Origin: Isoetes taiwanensis
Lineage: Eukaryota; Streptophyta; Lycopodiopsida; Isoetales; Isoetaceae
Assembly: GCA_021234155.1 (NCBI GenBank)
Contig: JAJEKV010000010.1
Location: 6,796,871 to 6,860,870, forward strand
Direction: 5' to 3'
Length of the DNA: 64,000 nucleotides
The translations under genes and the position numbers were made by a program. Under the pieces are notes generated by a model. The model saw nothing but the letters and a program-made list of their open reading frames with translations. It made no database searches and had not been told where the DNA came from. Positions 1-12,356 of this stretch are shown piece after piece. The first letter of the stretch is position 1, and each line of letters opens with the position of its first letter.

Positions 1-590
1 CGGAACCATATGTTCTTCAACAACTGTATCAAACAATAAGTAAAGAAGCTTGAGTTTGAGAGCTGATCTATCCTCCTAGGTGGAGCCCTTTCCTTTCCCG
101 AATACAATTTTATTCAATACCATACTTATTTCATGCGTAGGACATGGCTTGAATAGTCTTACCCTGGATTGGATCCCATCCTTGGGGATCCCCACATGGA
201 TTCCTGCGAGACTATAATACTCAGCTTGAAAATTGACCCCAGCAAAGTAATTCAGGATGCCATGTGTGTAGGATTTTCTGATGCAACATGAGATAATGAC
301 TTTGAGTCGCACAGGTTATACTCATGGAACTTTAGTATATCAAATTCTATCACCTCAATTGTTGTTCCACCGCGTGCTAAGCTAGATGTAAAAAAGAAAA
401 GCAGCATATTTGTGCCAGTGGTAGCTGCTCTCATTGTTGCACTCATTTCCATTTCATTGCTAGCTGCAGGATGTGTATGCTACAAAAGGAGGAAAATGGA
501 AGGCCCCAATGAAGAAATTCGGCTGCCTATCACTAAATTCATATACACACAACTGAAGGCAGCCACCAGGAATTTCAGATAGATCAACTC
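1..590 (+). pseudogene. L-type lectin receptor-like kinase fragment (end of lectin domain, membrane segment, start of kinase)
   Basis: Read on the plus strand, about 265-350 gives a lectin-domain ending (a VGFSDAT-like strand, then ESHRLYSWNF), the usual C-terminal pattern of plant L-type lectin receptor kinases. It is followed by a linker, a hydrophobic membrane segment (about 411-475), a CYKRRK stop-transfer stretch and a juxtamembrane segment ending LKAATRNF (about 575-588), which normally opens the kinase domain. An in-frame TGA interrupts the lectin part and the sequence loses kinase homology after about 590. This is therefore a truncated relic, or one exon next to a rearrangement. The same membrane and juxtamembrane sequence recurs on the minus strand at 24.4-24.7 kb, so the two are close paralogues. 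Active family members sense extracellular signals at the plasma membrane; this copy cannot. Confidence 0.75.
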
Positions 591-671
591 TCGCAATGGA
601 CTAGATCTATGTCTATTTCGGCATAGGACACCTGATCCACTTCTCTGGGGACATCCACATTCATGGTAGAA

Positions 672-843
672 GCCATAACAATCTCCGTCTCCAAAACCAA
701 ACAATTCTTGAAGTCAACAATAACCATTGCAGCAGATGAGGCAAAATACCTCCATCTGCCATAACAATCTCCGTCTCCAAAACCAAACAATTCTTGAAGT
801 CAACAATAACCATTGCAGCAGATGAGGCAAAATACCTCCATCT
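672..843. repeat. 86-bp tandem duplication, two copies
   Basis: 672-757 and 758-843 are essentially identical head-to-tail copies beginning GCCATAACAATCTCC. It lies directly after the point where the kinase homology breaks off. No function is apparent. Confidence 0.9.
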
Positions 844-2990
844 CTGGTTTCATGGGAAGAGTGTTTTAAGAGCATCATCTCTGGCTCTAATGGGGGCAGA
901 AGGTTGGCAATACGGTCCACGGATCAGGGTACAAAATAAAGAATTAAGAGGTTAAAACAAATGCAAACCAATCCTAAGTAAGCTCTTTGAATGAGATACT
1001 TACTTTTGATGAAGGATTCGAGGGCGAGCTAATATGGGTTGTAGCTCACGTGATGCGTAGATTGATAGGAGTTGAGGCAATGATCCCCCCTTGCCACCAT
1101 ATGTGTGAGACCTACGTTCAAAATGGTTCAGGAATAAGACACACTCCTACACACAGAAGTATAACTTTGTTGTCAAATTTCTCTCTACCACTATTTAGAT
1201 TGCTCGGATGGTCCAAGAGTTTGGCCATTTCATTTTGGACTTTATGGCCAAATCAGTCAAGGATTACAGATACCTAGGGAGATTTCCGCAACTTCCTTTC
1301 CTTGCAATGTCATGAAAGCCTGAGGTGCATTTTCGTAACTATTCCCATTGGCTCAAATATGATAGCATAGATCAAGAACAAGATTCAAACGAATCTAGAC
1401 AAAACCATACGTTATCATGAAGCATGCCCTGAGATTTGGATGTGCTATACAAGCAAAGCTCAGTTCATCGAGTGCAATGGGAATGTCTGGGTTTGCCGTG
1501 AAGCACAAGAAAGCTGCAGAATCAGGCTAATGAGAGAAAAGCTCTAAACCCCCCAACTTAGTTTTTTGTGGATGTAGAAGTTTGGATTCTTTTCTTATTT
1601 CGATGGAAAAGTTATCCCGTATAATTCAAATGAAACGTCTATTTTTAAAATTGAGTCGGTTTAGGCTAGTTTATGGGTGGCGATTAAGGAAACTATTACA
1701 TTTGCAAATGCTTTTTACAAAATATTAGTTGGAAAAAAAAAGCTTTAATAAAAAATGCTACGATTGAAAAAGCAAAACCATCGGTAATATGTCAGTCATT
1801 AAAAATAAAATGATGTGGAGACCATTGTGCAATTATTATTAATAGGGCGATTATTATAGTCTATCTATTATTAACATTAGAAAGTCGAGACATTTTTTAA
1901 GATAAAGCAAAGAAAGGATCAACTATCATTGAGAATAGAATAGAATAGTTTTTTTAACAACAACATAAAAGAAATAAAATAGAATTGAGAAAAAGGCAAC
2001 AACATAAAAGAAATAGATGTCAAATATAAAAGGCAATACCTTTTGCAACTAAAAAAGGGACACATGGCATTGGGTATATCATTGCGGGAAAATGGCATGC
2101 AACAAAAGAGGGAAGCGATAACGCTACCTATTTTCATAAAAAAATGTACTTTTAAGAATAAAAGAGAACTTCGGGTATTTAAGCACGGACTGTCGGCCAG
2201 TTTGCTAGAGGGACCAACAGTGACAAGCATCTATCTCCCTCTTGCGATGATCTTCATACAATAGCGACCAAACACGAAATTCATCAGTGATACTTTGGTC
2301 CAAAGCTTTTTTAGATACTCTACGGGAGTTCCTTTCTATCTTTTCCAGATATCTATTCTATTGATTAGAGGCTATGGTGAAGTAGCATTGATCATTCCAA
2401 AATTCAATAGTTAGAGCTAGTGTGTAAATTTGCCATAGCAGATTCAGAGGCGGATCCGGTTGGGTGGTTGATTGTAAGCTGATATCAATTTCTTGAATCA
2501 TCAAAAGTTATATCAATTCGATAATCAGTTTCACTCTTACAGCTACTGGTTTTTTATTTCTTAAAAACTAGTTTTAGGGGCCGATTCAACAGAAATTGCA
2601 TCTGGATTGGGAAGAGCAATGGCAAATATTATTGCTATATATACTATTCATGGTGGTACTGCTACTAGATTCAACCATTAAGCCAGAGAATTGAAGGGGC
2701 AAATTCTCAGGAAGCAAGCTCCGGTGGCAAAGTGGGCACATTGAATCCCATCGTTTCTGCCATTAGTGACCAAGAAAATTTGAAATCTTTAGTTGTGGTG
2801 GTGTAAACTTTTTAGTTGTGGTGCATGGGAGATGTTTATTTTTTGGTACGTAAAGTTAGAGGGGAGGAAATTTCAGTGTATTATAGGCCTAGATTAAAAC
2901 CTATAATGTTCCTGCGTGCAATGTTAAAAGGGATGGGCAGTATCTTCTTAAATTTGTGGTCAATACAATGCCACATGGCATGAAATCCCC
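844..2990. other. No supported gene
   Basis: Only short open frames without recognisable motifs (for example 987-1277 plus). AT-rich, with no clear repeat or RNA gene. Confidence 0.6.
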
Positions 2991-3015
2991 CAAAAAAGAA
3001 AACTTTACGTGGGAA

Positions 3016-3150
3016 AATGTGTCGAAGGGGGCAATTTCGCCTGGTAAGGGCCTGACGAGCCCGTTAGGGCGAGCGAGGTCCGAACCAGGCGGACCTGGCG
3101 AAATTGCCTCCTCCGGCACATTATCCCTAATGGAAAAAAAAAAAAAAAAC
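3016..3150. repeat. Imperfect inverted repeat (hairpin) followed by poly-A
   Basis: Arms at 3016-3045 and 3093-3122 are about 30 bp each with about five mismatches. The core is GGCAATTTCGCC against GGCGAAATTGCC, with a 47-nt GC-rich loop. A run of about 16 A follows at 3133-3150. It could be a small foldback or MITE-like insertion or a retroposed hairpin; no target duplication is evident. Confidence 0.6.
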
Positions 3151-3159
3151 AAGGTGCTG

Positions 3160-5570
3160 CGCACGAGGGTTGCCCTCCGGTGGCCCGAGAGTGTGTTTTC
3201 ATGTTTCTTGTTGTGTTTTCGTTTTCATGGTTCTTGTTGGATCATTTCTTATGTCGGGGCTTATTAATGGTTTGAACAGGGGGTTTTGTTATGAATTGTA
3301 CATGGACCAAGAAGAGGCTTGCGAAGCTCAGTGCCTAGACCAATTGTGATTGACAACATTATGTTATGTCTAAAACATATTAGCCATTCATGAACGTTAC
3401 GAATCTTTTGGAGTATGCGCGTATAAGTGCTTTGCTAATGTAGTAATCCCATTTCTAATATGTGCATTTAAGTTGGTTCAATTAATTTTGGGTACAAACT
3501 ATCAAGAAATTTAACAACATGCTGAAAGCATTTAACATATTAATGGAAAACCAAATGCCATTGTTACAGGATAATGCCATTGTTACAATAAGTTGTAGCC
3601 TATACAGCAAGGAGCGGGGACTTGTATACACGCCACTTGAGCCTTTGCAAGAGAACTTTAATTCCCCATAAGTTAGAAGGTAATAGACAATGCAAAAGGA
3701 CTTAGAAACTGTCAATGGTTTTGCATCTCAATTTAATTGAGGACATGAAGGAAGAACTCCATATTATAAAATAAGATTGCTAAGAACTTAATAGCATCAA
3801 ATACATGAAAGTTGAAAGCAAAGTAAAGCTACTTAAAAATGCAAATACATGTCTTTTGTTGCTTAATAGGCTCGAGTTATGAATAATACATATGATATCT
3901 GTTGAGTAAATTTAGGTTATATGTTTTTCGAATACGTGATGAATGAGCGTAGGCCCTGTCGAAGGCAATGATTTGGAGTCCGTATGTAAAAGAAACGGAT
4001 CATCAGTTGCATTTAAGATGGAAATGTATGTGACCTTGTTAGGTTTAGCACCTTGGTTGGACATAGTTTAGTCTCGTCGATCTATCCAAGTTTAATATAT
4101 GCATTTATCAACTTTTAACTTGATGTAATAGCGTGGTTTTACAAGAATTGTCCATAGTGGTGCACGAGCGCTATCAAAAGGACCACAGATGGGCATACAT
4201 AGCATTCCGAGAAATGCTAAACAAGAGAAAACAAGGGAAAAAAATAAACAATGATATTGCATTATATACGAAAGCTAGTCGTTGAATGTTACCTGAAAGT
4301 GTTGTTGAATGGTACTTGAAAAGCATGCCCTTGTGTTTTCGGATTTGCTTTGTAGTCCATGGACTTCTGCTAGTGTGCTTTTCCTAACTCTGGCAATAAT
4401 GTTCTATTGTGACAAGTAATATTAGATGAATGTTAATTTTGGTGTTGGAACAAATGAAATAAAAAATAGAAAATTAAAATTTTACAAAACCTTCTGTTTC
4501 TTAACATGTTATAAGATATTTCTCTGTCCCCATAGAGTAAAAGGAAAAAGAATAATCTACATAATTACACTGTAACTGGTAACAACAGGTCACCTAAGAA
4601 TGGCAAAGCCATTTGTCATTCTGAGATAGAATGGTTGCCACATGGCAGCCATTCATTGGATAATAACCAAGAATATAAATTAACTTACATTGACGTAAAC
4701 GTAAAAATATGGGGCACATAATTAAATCTGCTTTAGATTCGAAAAGAAAATAGTGCAAGATGGGACTCATGTAGCTATCCCCATCTCGTATTCGTAGATG
4801 GGTGCACCCCTTGTATCATTTTCTCGGAATAAATAACATCTATTTTTTATCCCTTGAAAACAAAAATTCAATCTAGCCTTTAGACAAAGTAAATATGTCT
4901 ATGAAACAAAAGTGTTACTTTAAAGTAACATAAGGTTTTATTCAGAACCCTCCACCTAATAGTTAAACCATTAATACTGCTATATTGATGATAATACACA
5001 TGGCAATAAAAGGGCAGATTACTCCAAGCAAGATTACTGCACGCAAGACAGACAGGTTAAGCAGACAAGCAATAGCTAAACTAGCAATGAGATGGTGCAA
5101 GCATGTGTGCAAGGATGTTAACATTATCCGCAATTTTCCAGGCAACATAATTACGGCAAACTATCACACACAAGAATTTGAACCACATTGGTGAAAAGAG
5201 CCTAGCGTGTAGCAGTTAAGGCCAATTGGCCATAAAAATAGCAACAAGATGCATAATCTATTAATTTCGGCAATAAGAAGCATGACCTTTCTTGCATGGA
5301 TCTCACATTTTAGACTGTAGCTTAGCAATTGCTTCCATCCCTCTCTCGTTCTCCTTTTGGTACCTTGAGTCAGCCTTATATAGAATTGAATGCACTTCAG
5401 CAAAATGTGGAGACAATGCACTTTGGACTGAGAAAAGCCAATTAGTAATGCATTTTGTCACCAATTTTGACATTTCGTCTGCACCAAGTAACTGGACATT
5501 TACCAGACAAATATCATCAGGTGATAACTTTACAGCAAAGATACATGCAATCTGTGATTACAATTTAAAA
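3160..5570. other. No supported gene
   Basis: AT-rich DNA with short open frames only. I see no domains, tRNA or repeat array here. Confidence 0.6.
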
Positions 5571-5576
5571 AGCTCT

Positions 5577-5995
5577 TGTGACGTTCCAGCACAGTATACG
5601 GTCCCAGGACGTATACTGTACTGCCCCTCACGCGTACACGCCACCCCGACTGACGTGTACGCCGACGTATAGCCAGGCGGGTAGCCCCTAGGGGGCAACT
5701 TGCAAGGAGTGTGCATTTATTAATGTGCACATTTATCCATGTGCACATTTATCTAGGTGCACATTTTCCCATGTGGACACTTTATGCCAAGTGGGCCATA
5801 CCCAAGTGTGCAATTAATGTGCACATTTACCAATGTGCACATTTATTAAGGTGCACACCTTTCCATGTGGGCACATTTTGCCACCTAGCCATTAAAGGCA
5901 AGTGGGATAATTGGAAACCCTAGCCAACCCCCTTGTCTATTTAGGAAGGGAAACCCTAACTTGCCCATTTTTCGTTTCTAGGATTTTAGAGCTCT
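5577..5995 (+). repeat. LTR-like segment with GTGCAC minisatellite and paired hairpins
   Basis: It starts TGTGACGTTCC, resembling gypsy LTR starts. Two short palindromes follow: arms 5592-5600/5610-5618 (CAGTATACG) and 5632-5639/5655-5662 (GCGTACAC). From 5711 to about 5875 degenerate 16-18-bp units of the form GTGCACATTTATCC repeat. A TATA-like TCTATTTAGG occurs near 5936-5945 before an AACCCTAAC stretch. No second LTR or primer binding site was found, so this could be a solo or truncated LTR, or simply a repeat. Confidence 0.4.
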
Positions 5996-5999
5996 GTTT

Positions 6000-8180
6000 T
6001 GGCTGCTCCAAGAGCCAAAACCGCCTCCCAGACTCTGTCTGAGAGAATTGCACCATTAGTTTCCCTTGATTCGAGCAGCATCAAGGAGGAGAATATTCCG
6101 CTCAAACAAGAATTCCGGACCCAGAAACATCTAGAAACCAAAGGAAGGACGACTTTACTACGTCAGCCAAGGAGTGCGAGACTCGAATGGATAAGACCCA
6201 AGTGACGGAGGAGACGACCTAGCCAGCAAGTACAAATCACGCAAAGGCGACCAGAAGGAGCTATGGTAGGCGCAATGGAGATAACCACACTTCCAGGCAC
6301 AGGAGAAGCACCTCGGAATGAAGCAAAGCCCAAGCAACAGGAGTCGCACTCAGAAATTCAACCTGCGGAGGAATGACAATGCCTGCCTACCGACCACGGT
6401 CTCAGAGCTTCGAAGACATTCAAGAATGCCCAACTGCAACAGCCAAGTGATCCTACTCAAGCGATCAGAGGCACCGCACATCGGCAACCTTGCAACGACA
6501 CACCGCATGTAGGGACGTTGGGCGGTCACCGCATTCCTCACGACGAACATACACATTAAGGAGGAGCATCTTTTTCAAGGGATCACATCGACGAACACTC
6601 TTCGCAACTTGGCGTGACGAGCTCGGATCAGACATGAAGCTCAACAATAGTAGCAGCATCTCAAAGGAATCCTGGAGTCAACCAGAACGAAGAAGATGCA
6701 GCAAAACCGAAGGATCAAACGCGATAGGAGGAGGGGAAACCCTAAAGGAGTATAAACATTTAAGTAGATCTTCGTAGTTGTTTTGAAAAAGTGGATGAAT
6801 TAAAATCCCAATGTAAATGCGTATATGTCTATTGTATATCTCGGGTGCTCACATATATAGTGGAGAAACATGAGTTTAGAGTCATGTTTTACGGATTTAG
6901 CGCTTAGATCATGAAGCTCCTTCACTTCGACTACCAAATGAGGAAGCAAGAAAGCACAACTATAGCCCAAGATCAAAATGGAAGAGCAAGTACGAGGGAG
7001 AAAAGACCAGAGGCCAAGCAACCTTCGACTCCAAACACTTCCGGAAGTGCCCTCAAGTAGAAGACCGCTCGTCCACCCAATGTCAGGATAAGAGACAACG
7101 CCGGTCATGTCAAGATCATCAACGCGGCACCAGGACATCGTCAGGGCGCAACACTACCTCTTGTAGCAGTGGCAGCACTTGACGACATCATGACACGTGT
7201 CCTCAACAATAGGAGGAACGCGCAAACATCTTCAGAAGCCGCGGCCACGACCCAAGCCGGCAGACGTCGAGAAAATTCTTAGGAACGACCCGACATCAAC
7301 GAACCAACTAAGAAGGCAACATCTCGACGACCATAATTCCACCTTGTGGTAATATAGGGTGATGCGCTATGACACGTGTATTAGATGGAGATGCACTTAC
7401 GAAAGGCACTGCGACGAGGAGATATGCCTTCAACAGCTAGGTGATGGCTTCGTCAGGTACTCCTACCAGTAATTAGAAGAAAAGAAGCCGATCGTATCTC
7501 CGACATGGGCACATCAAATGCCCAAGGTAGAAGCATTCGACACCTTAACGACAAGGATAGCAACTGAAGCACCTTCGGCAAAAAGAGAGTTCAAGATAAT
7601 AGCCAGGCTATAATTCTAGAGATAAAACAAAAATAACAACATACTAAGAAAGAAAATATCAAAGAAATAATAAAAGAGAATGAGTACCTGACAAGAGAGA
7701 TCTGTAGAAATAGAATGATTGCACTTCCCATTGTGAAAAATTCCAATCTTTGGCATACAATAGAATTTCATCTAATGACATGTTGCAAATGTACCCAAAT
7801 CGAGGTCTTTTCTGTTGTTGACGACACACTATAATGCCATTATTGTACCTTCATTAAGCAGAAGAGATACATGAGGAAAATAATTAGCAGCAAGGTTCTT
7901 GGACTTCTATATATTGCAACAACTTATACCAGACCTGATCTATCTAGCCAATTATGTGTTGATCCCAAGCATTCTTCCTTAAACTTGTCTCCTCCTCTAT
8001 CTTGCTGAAACAACTCCTCGTAACTTATTCCATTAGAGCAAAGGCGCTCCTTTCTTGTAAGTATATATGATGATGTAAGTGTGCAAAAACCTTATCATTA
8101 TCGTCCGACCACAAGAATGGAATTTAGATTGCTTCCAGGTGAAGGCGAAGGAGATGAAGCATTGGCACATGAAGTCTTAA
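6000..8180. other. No supported gene; possibly decayed retroelement internal sequence
   Basis: This stretch is moderately GC-rich, purine-rich and full of short overlapping open frames. A plus-strand frame near 7142-7290 reads like a charged gag-type segment (LDDIMTRVLNNRR) but has stops and no diagnostic motif. If 5577-5995 is an LTR, this would be its leader and gag remains. That is inference only. From about 7600 to 8180 I see nothing. Confidence 0.3.
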
Positions 8181-8185
8181 TATTA

Positions 8186-8208
8186 TGAGAGTTAGAATGG
8201 GGGGCATG

Positions 8209-8244
<36 letters not shown>

Positions 8245-8366
8245 ACTATGTATATATATTGAATAGAAACAAAAAACAATATAATATAACTAAAACACGA
8301 CTCTTTGCCTACTTGGACGCCACATCATATGATATGCTGAGTTCGTAGGGTTGTTATATTCTAACA
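8186..8366 (-). repeat. 3' LTR of the small LTR element (Helitron-free copy)
   Basis: 181 bp containing a (GA)n run at 8212-8240 and a shared block CTTTGCCTACTTGGACGCC. It is the uninterrupted counterpart of 10376-12469 and so serves as the empty site for the Helitron insertion there. Confidence 0.6.
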
Positions 8367-8905
8367 CCCTCCCTCAAACCAACAACTCAGCCATAATCAG
8401 AATCAGCTTCATATCTCAGAATCTGGTCCTTCCTGCATCTTCTAATTTTCTTCTAAATATTCTTGTTCTTGAATCTTGTATGAACAATTCTTCTCTTCGT
8501 GTGTGTTGGTGGGATACTTCCAATAATACTTACAGCTTCATTTATGAATAAATAATTATTGATGCCTTCGAGAATTAACTGGACCATTTCATGATCATCA
8601 ACAAAGTCGTAACAAAGATCCCATAAATCTGATTTCTCTCGCTTGCATGCCAAGGGAGTGATGTCTTCTTTCATGTTCGTATTTAGATTGCTCACATCAT
8701 CTGGTCTCCCCTCCCTTGAGCATCTAAAGCTTATGCCATTTTCTTAAAAAATCAAATGAGTACCTTTAGAATAAGCGTGCAATCTGAGTTTTGGGCCCTC
8801 CCTTGATATGAGGAGCTCCAACGTCCACTTGTGCAGCAGCATCATTGATTGGCATGTGGGTTGTATTATATTCTGTAATATGGTGGTACTCCTCTTCATC
8901 ATACT

Positions 8906-9660
8906 CTAATTTGACTCCATCTTCTTTGTCTTGAATTTTATATTGAAATTCTGTACACCTGTAACGGCTTTACTCGTAAATTTATCCTTGCATATTCTGG
9001 GCATTCTTAGGTCTTCAATCAGAGCCTTTTCTTCCTCAATTAATTCAAATTTTGGGGCTTCAAGGACCTCTGTAGCATCGGCTTCAGGAGGCTCTTCGTT
9101 CTCAAATCTTGGGTTCCCTTCATGACAAAATCCTTGTTCTACAAGAAATTCTAGTTCAGACTTTTCCTGCATAGAAGGACCATCAATAGATATGACACAA
9201 CTTCCTGATGGGATTTGCTCGTGAACATGTATAAATTCTTCGAGTTCTTTATTCTGACCAAGACTATTGGAAGATTTGGACTCATCTGACTGCTCGTTAT
9301 GAGGGGTAAAATTAGTGGATTTCGAGCTTGCAGGCTTCGCCCCTTCCTTAGCTTCATAGCCACTCTGCTTTGCTTGTTCTGCCTTGTCCTCGCACTCACA
9401 GCTTCCTGATAACTCTTTGATAGCCCAAATAGACGACTGTCAAAATCCTCGGGCATGGTCTCGTTGCTACAAACAAATATAAAACCACCAAGCGGTTTGT
9501 TAAGCCTGAGCATTTCTTCTAAAATTGATCGCCGGTCTCGCTTATCAGAATTGGGCATTATACCAAACTTATGGAATGGATAAAGCCTCCGTCTCTCTTC
9601 CTGGTCTGCTTCCCCTGTTAAAGCAATTTTGTTCTTTCCCATTCCCCTATGGACAATCAC
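8906..9660 (-). pseudogene. DCD-domain protein exon and downstream open frames
   Basis: The minus-strand frame 9660-9151 contains, near its middle (about 9516-9447), GGFIFVCSNETM followed 10 residues later by FGL. This is the signature of the plant DCD (Development and Cell Death) domain found in B2/NRP-type stress and cell-death proteins. The basic stretch before it (KRDRR) also fits. DCD homology stops after QEA at a GTGAG, which would make a good splice donor. The remaining DCD core (LFLYN...LHGIF block) is absent, so only one exon is present. A further minus-strand frame (9172-8906) is acidic and unrecognised. This is most likely a captured gene piece rather than a working gene. Confidence 0.5.
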
Positions 9661-9683
9661 CAGTAACTTTGCTCTTTCTTAGA

Positions 9684-10223
9684 TCAAATTAATGCCAGAA
9701 ACGCTGAAATCATCCATCTTATAAAATTTGACGATACTGGGTTCTTGATATTGGATTTACGCAAAACTTGGGGAGGCGCCCTCAGGTTCTTGTGCAATGG
9801 CATAGCCTTTGCTGGCGCCGTCACCGCCGGACTTGGAATGGTCCCTTTTGGCCGTTTGGCTTCTGCAAATAGATTTTTGAAGATTTGGGCATCTGCAGAT
9901 GATTTCTTCGCCCATACTTCGTCTTCTTCCGGATTACAAGCCGTAATAGAAAAACAAGCCGTTATTACGGTTTTAGCTTTTAAAGCGAATACCTTCAAGC
10001 TTTTCTTCAATCTGGAATTCTTGAATTGGGGAGATTGTGTATTATGGCATGCATTCTTCCACCAGGTTTTATCAAAATTCTTCTTCTTTGTTGAGGGAGG
10101 AGGCTCTCCTACTTCCTCTCTCATTTTTGCTTCGCCCAGGATCAAATGCAACACAGCAGGAAAGCCCACTAAATGGGCTTCCCTATAACGTGGAGGAGAG
10201 TTAGGTGATATTCTGCGCGCCAC
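9684..10223 (-). CDS. Open frame upstream of the DCD exon, unrecognised
   Basis: A 179-residue minus-strand frame, basic and low in hydrophobics, with tryptophans in a KTWWKN motif near residue 53. It has no domain I recognise. It lies just upstream of the DCD exon in the same orientation and could be the N-terminal part of the same captured gene; DCD proteins often have variable N-termini. It might equally be non-coding. Confidence 0.3.
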   Translation of the reverse strand: MARRISPNSPPRYREAHLVGFPAVLHLILGEAKMREEVGEPPPSTKKKNFDKTWWKNACHNTQSPQFKNSRLKKSLKVFALKAKTVITACFSITACNPEEDEVWAKKSSADAQIFKNLFAEAKRPKGTIPSPAVTAPAKAMPLHKNLRAPPQVLRKSNIKNPVSSNFIRWMISAFLALI

Positions 10224-10417
10224 ATGTCAACAATCTCTTGGCTGGAGCAGAGAATTGCCACAAAAAGATTGAACATTTTGTCAGTGTACTTTCTGGAAAT
10301 GAAAGTGTGCTAAAAATGGCCACGTGGCGGCATACGGTTGGACGAGGGGGTAGAACAGCACCTAACTGTTCTTTACGAGAGTTAGAATAGGGGAGAGAGA
10401 GAGAGCATTGGACGACA

Positions 10418-12356
10418 CTAGTAATGGTGCCCAGCGTTGCTGGGCATAAGTTGAGAGCCTGTAAATGCTTTGGGATGCAGCGAGAAAAGCCCTATCCCTT
10501 TCCCTTTCCCTTTTGCTCTATCCCGCATTTCATTTTTTCTTATTTTCTCTATTTTTTTTTCTTTTCCTTTTTTTTCCTCGTCTTTCTCACATGTTTTCTT
10601 GTTTTCCCATCCCTTTCCTTCCCCCTTCCCTGTTCCCGATAATTTTTTTCCCTTCCCTTTTGCTCCTTTCTCCACCTTTTCCTTCTTCTCTTCCCCTTTC
10701 TCTTTTTTTATGCCTTCTCTTTTCCCCACCTTTTTTCCATGTCTTCCCTTTTTCTCAACCTTTTACTCTTTCGCCCTTTTCCATGCCTATTTTCCCTTCT
10801 CTTTTTCTCCTTTTCCCACTCTTTTCCTCCTTTTTTTGTGTGCCCTTTCCCCTTCCATTTTTCTTTTCTCCCTCCCGTTTTCCATGCCTTTTTTACCTTC
10901 CCTTTTTTCATCTCCTCACCCTTTCCCTCTTTTCCTTTTCCATGTTCCCTTTTTCTCTTCCCCTTTTCCATTTCCTCATTTCCTTTTTCCCGTGCCTCCC
11001 CCCTTTTCCATTCTTTTTTCTTTTCTATTTCCCTTTTCCCATGCCCTTTTTCCCACCCTTTTCTTCTTTCTATTTTTCCCGTGCTTCCTTTTCCTCCTTT
11101 TCCCACCCTTTCCCTCTTCCCGTGCAATTTTCCCTTCTTTCAACCCTTCCTTTTTCTTTTCTCTTTTCCTTTCCTCATGTCCTTTTTCCCTTTCCCTCCC
11201 CTCCATCACTCCCCTGCTTCCCTTTCCCTTTCTTCCCGTTTCCTTTTCTTGATGGATTTTTTTCTTTCCGTTTTCCTCCTTTGTCGATCCTTTTCCTGCG
11301 CACTTTTTCCCTTCCTTTCCTTTTCCTTTTCCCTTTTTCCATGCCTTTTCCATATTTGTTTAATTCTCTTATTTCCTATACCCATTTTCCTCTTTTCCCC
11401 ACCCTTTCTCTCTTGCCCCTTTTCTTTCCCCTTTTTTCTTTATTCACCATTTTCCTCTTCCCTTTTCTCTCATGCCCTTCCCCCCTTCCCTTTTCTCGTT
11501 TCCCTCTTTCTTTTTTCTTGTGACCTTTACCTAGGTTCCCTTTCCCCCTTTTCCCTTTCCTTTTTCTTTCTTCTCACTTTCCCCTTTTCTTTTCCCCTTT
11601 TCTTTTCTTTTCTGTGGTGTGTGGTCACATGTCCAGTTGGATGCTGCCTAGTGGTGTGACGTTAAAATATGCTTCCTTCCTTCCTTCCTTCCTTCCTTCC
11701 TTCCTTCCCCATCCTTTTCTTGTTCCCCCTTGTCCCTTCCCTTTTCCTCATTTTTCCAACCTTTCACTCTTCCCCTTTTCTTGATGCGTTTTTTCCCTTC
11801 CCTTTCCCTCTCTTTTTTTTTCCCTTTTCCTATGCCATTTGTCCCTTCCTTTTTCCTCTTTCCCCAACGCTTCTCTTTTTCCCCCTTTTCCCATGCTCCT
11901 TCCTTTTCCCATGCTGTTTTTCTCCTCCCCTTTTCCATGCTTTTTCTCTCCTTCATTTTCTCCTTTTTTCAACCTTTTCCTCTTTCCTTTTTTTTTCATG
12001 CCCTTTCCATTTACCTTTTCCACTTTATCTCTTCCTCCTTCCCTCGTGCCCTTTTCCCAGGTTCCCTTTCCCTTTTTCGTTTTTCATGCCTTTTTCTCTT
12101 CTCTTATCCCCACCCTTTTCCTTTTACCCTTTTCCCCTTTCCCCATGCCTTTTTGCCCTTCACATTCTCTCTTTCCACTTCCCTTTTCCTTTTTCCCCTT
12201 TTCATTTACCCTTTCCCCTTAAGAGATCGAAGCATGACCAATCACAGTGTTGGTAAGTCGTGCAATAAATCTAGGCCTTTGGATGCATCTAGATGATCTC
12301 GGCCATTCAAATTAGGGCTTGATGCACTACTTACGGTATAACATTATAATATAAGA
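10418..12356 (-). mobile_element. Non-autonomous pyrimidine-tract Helitron (copy A)
   Basis: On the minus strand it starts TCTTATATTATAATG and ends with the hairpin GCCCAGCAACGCTGGGC, then ACCATTACTAG. It is inserted between A (10417 complement side) and T (12357) with no target duplication. These are the hallmarks of a Helitron: 5' TC, 3' hairpin about 10 nt before CTRR, A/T target. The interior (about 10495-12220) is almost pure pyrimidine on the plus strand, built from CCCTTTTCC-type words with CCATGCC punctuation. It contains a (CTTC)n run at 11669-11708. It sits inside one LTR of the small LTR element, whose other LTR shows the uninterrupted site. No Rep/helicase is encoded. Confidence 0.85.

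Noticed and set aside
8212-8240. (GA)n run as a promoter GAGA element
   Set aside because: It is a simple microsatellite within an LTR-like repeat and varies between the two copies.
10465-12296. Long Phe/Pro/Ser frames in the first pyrimidine tract
   Set aside because: Same compositional artefact as in the array.
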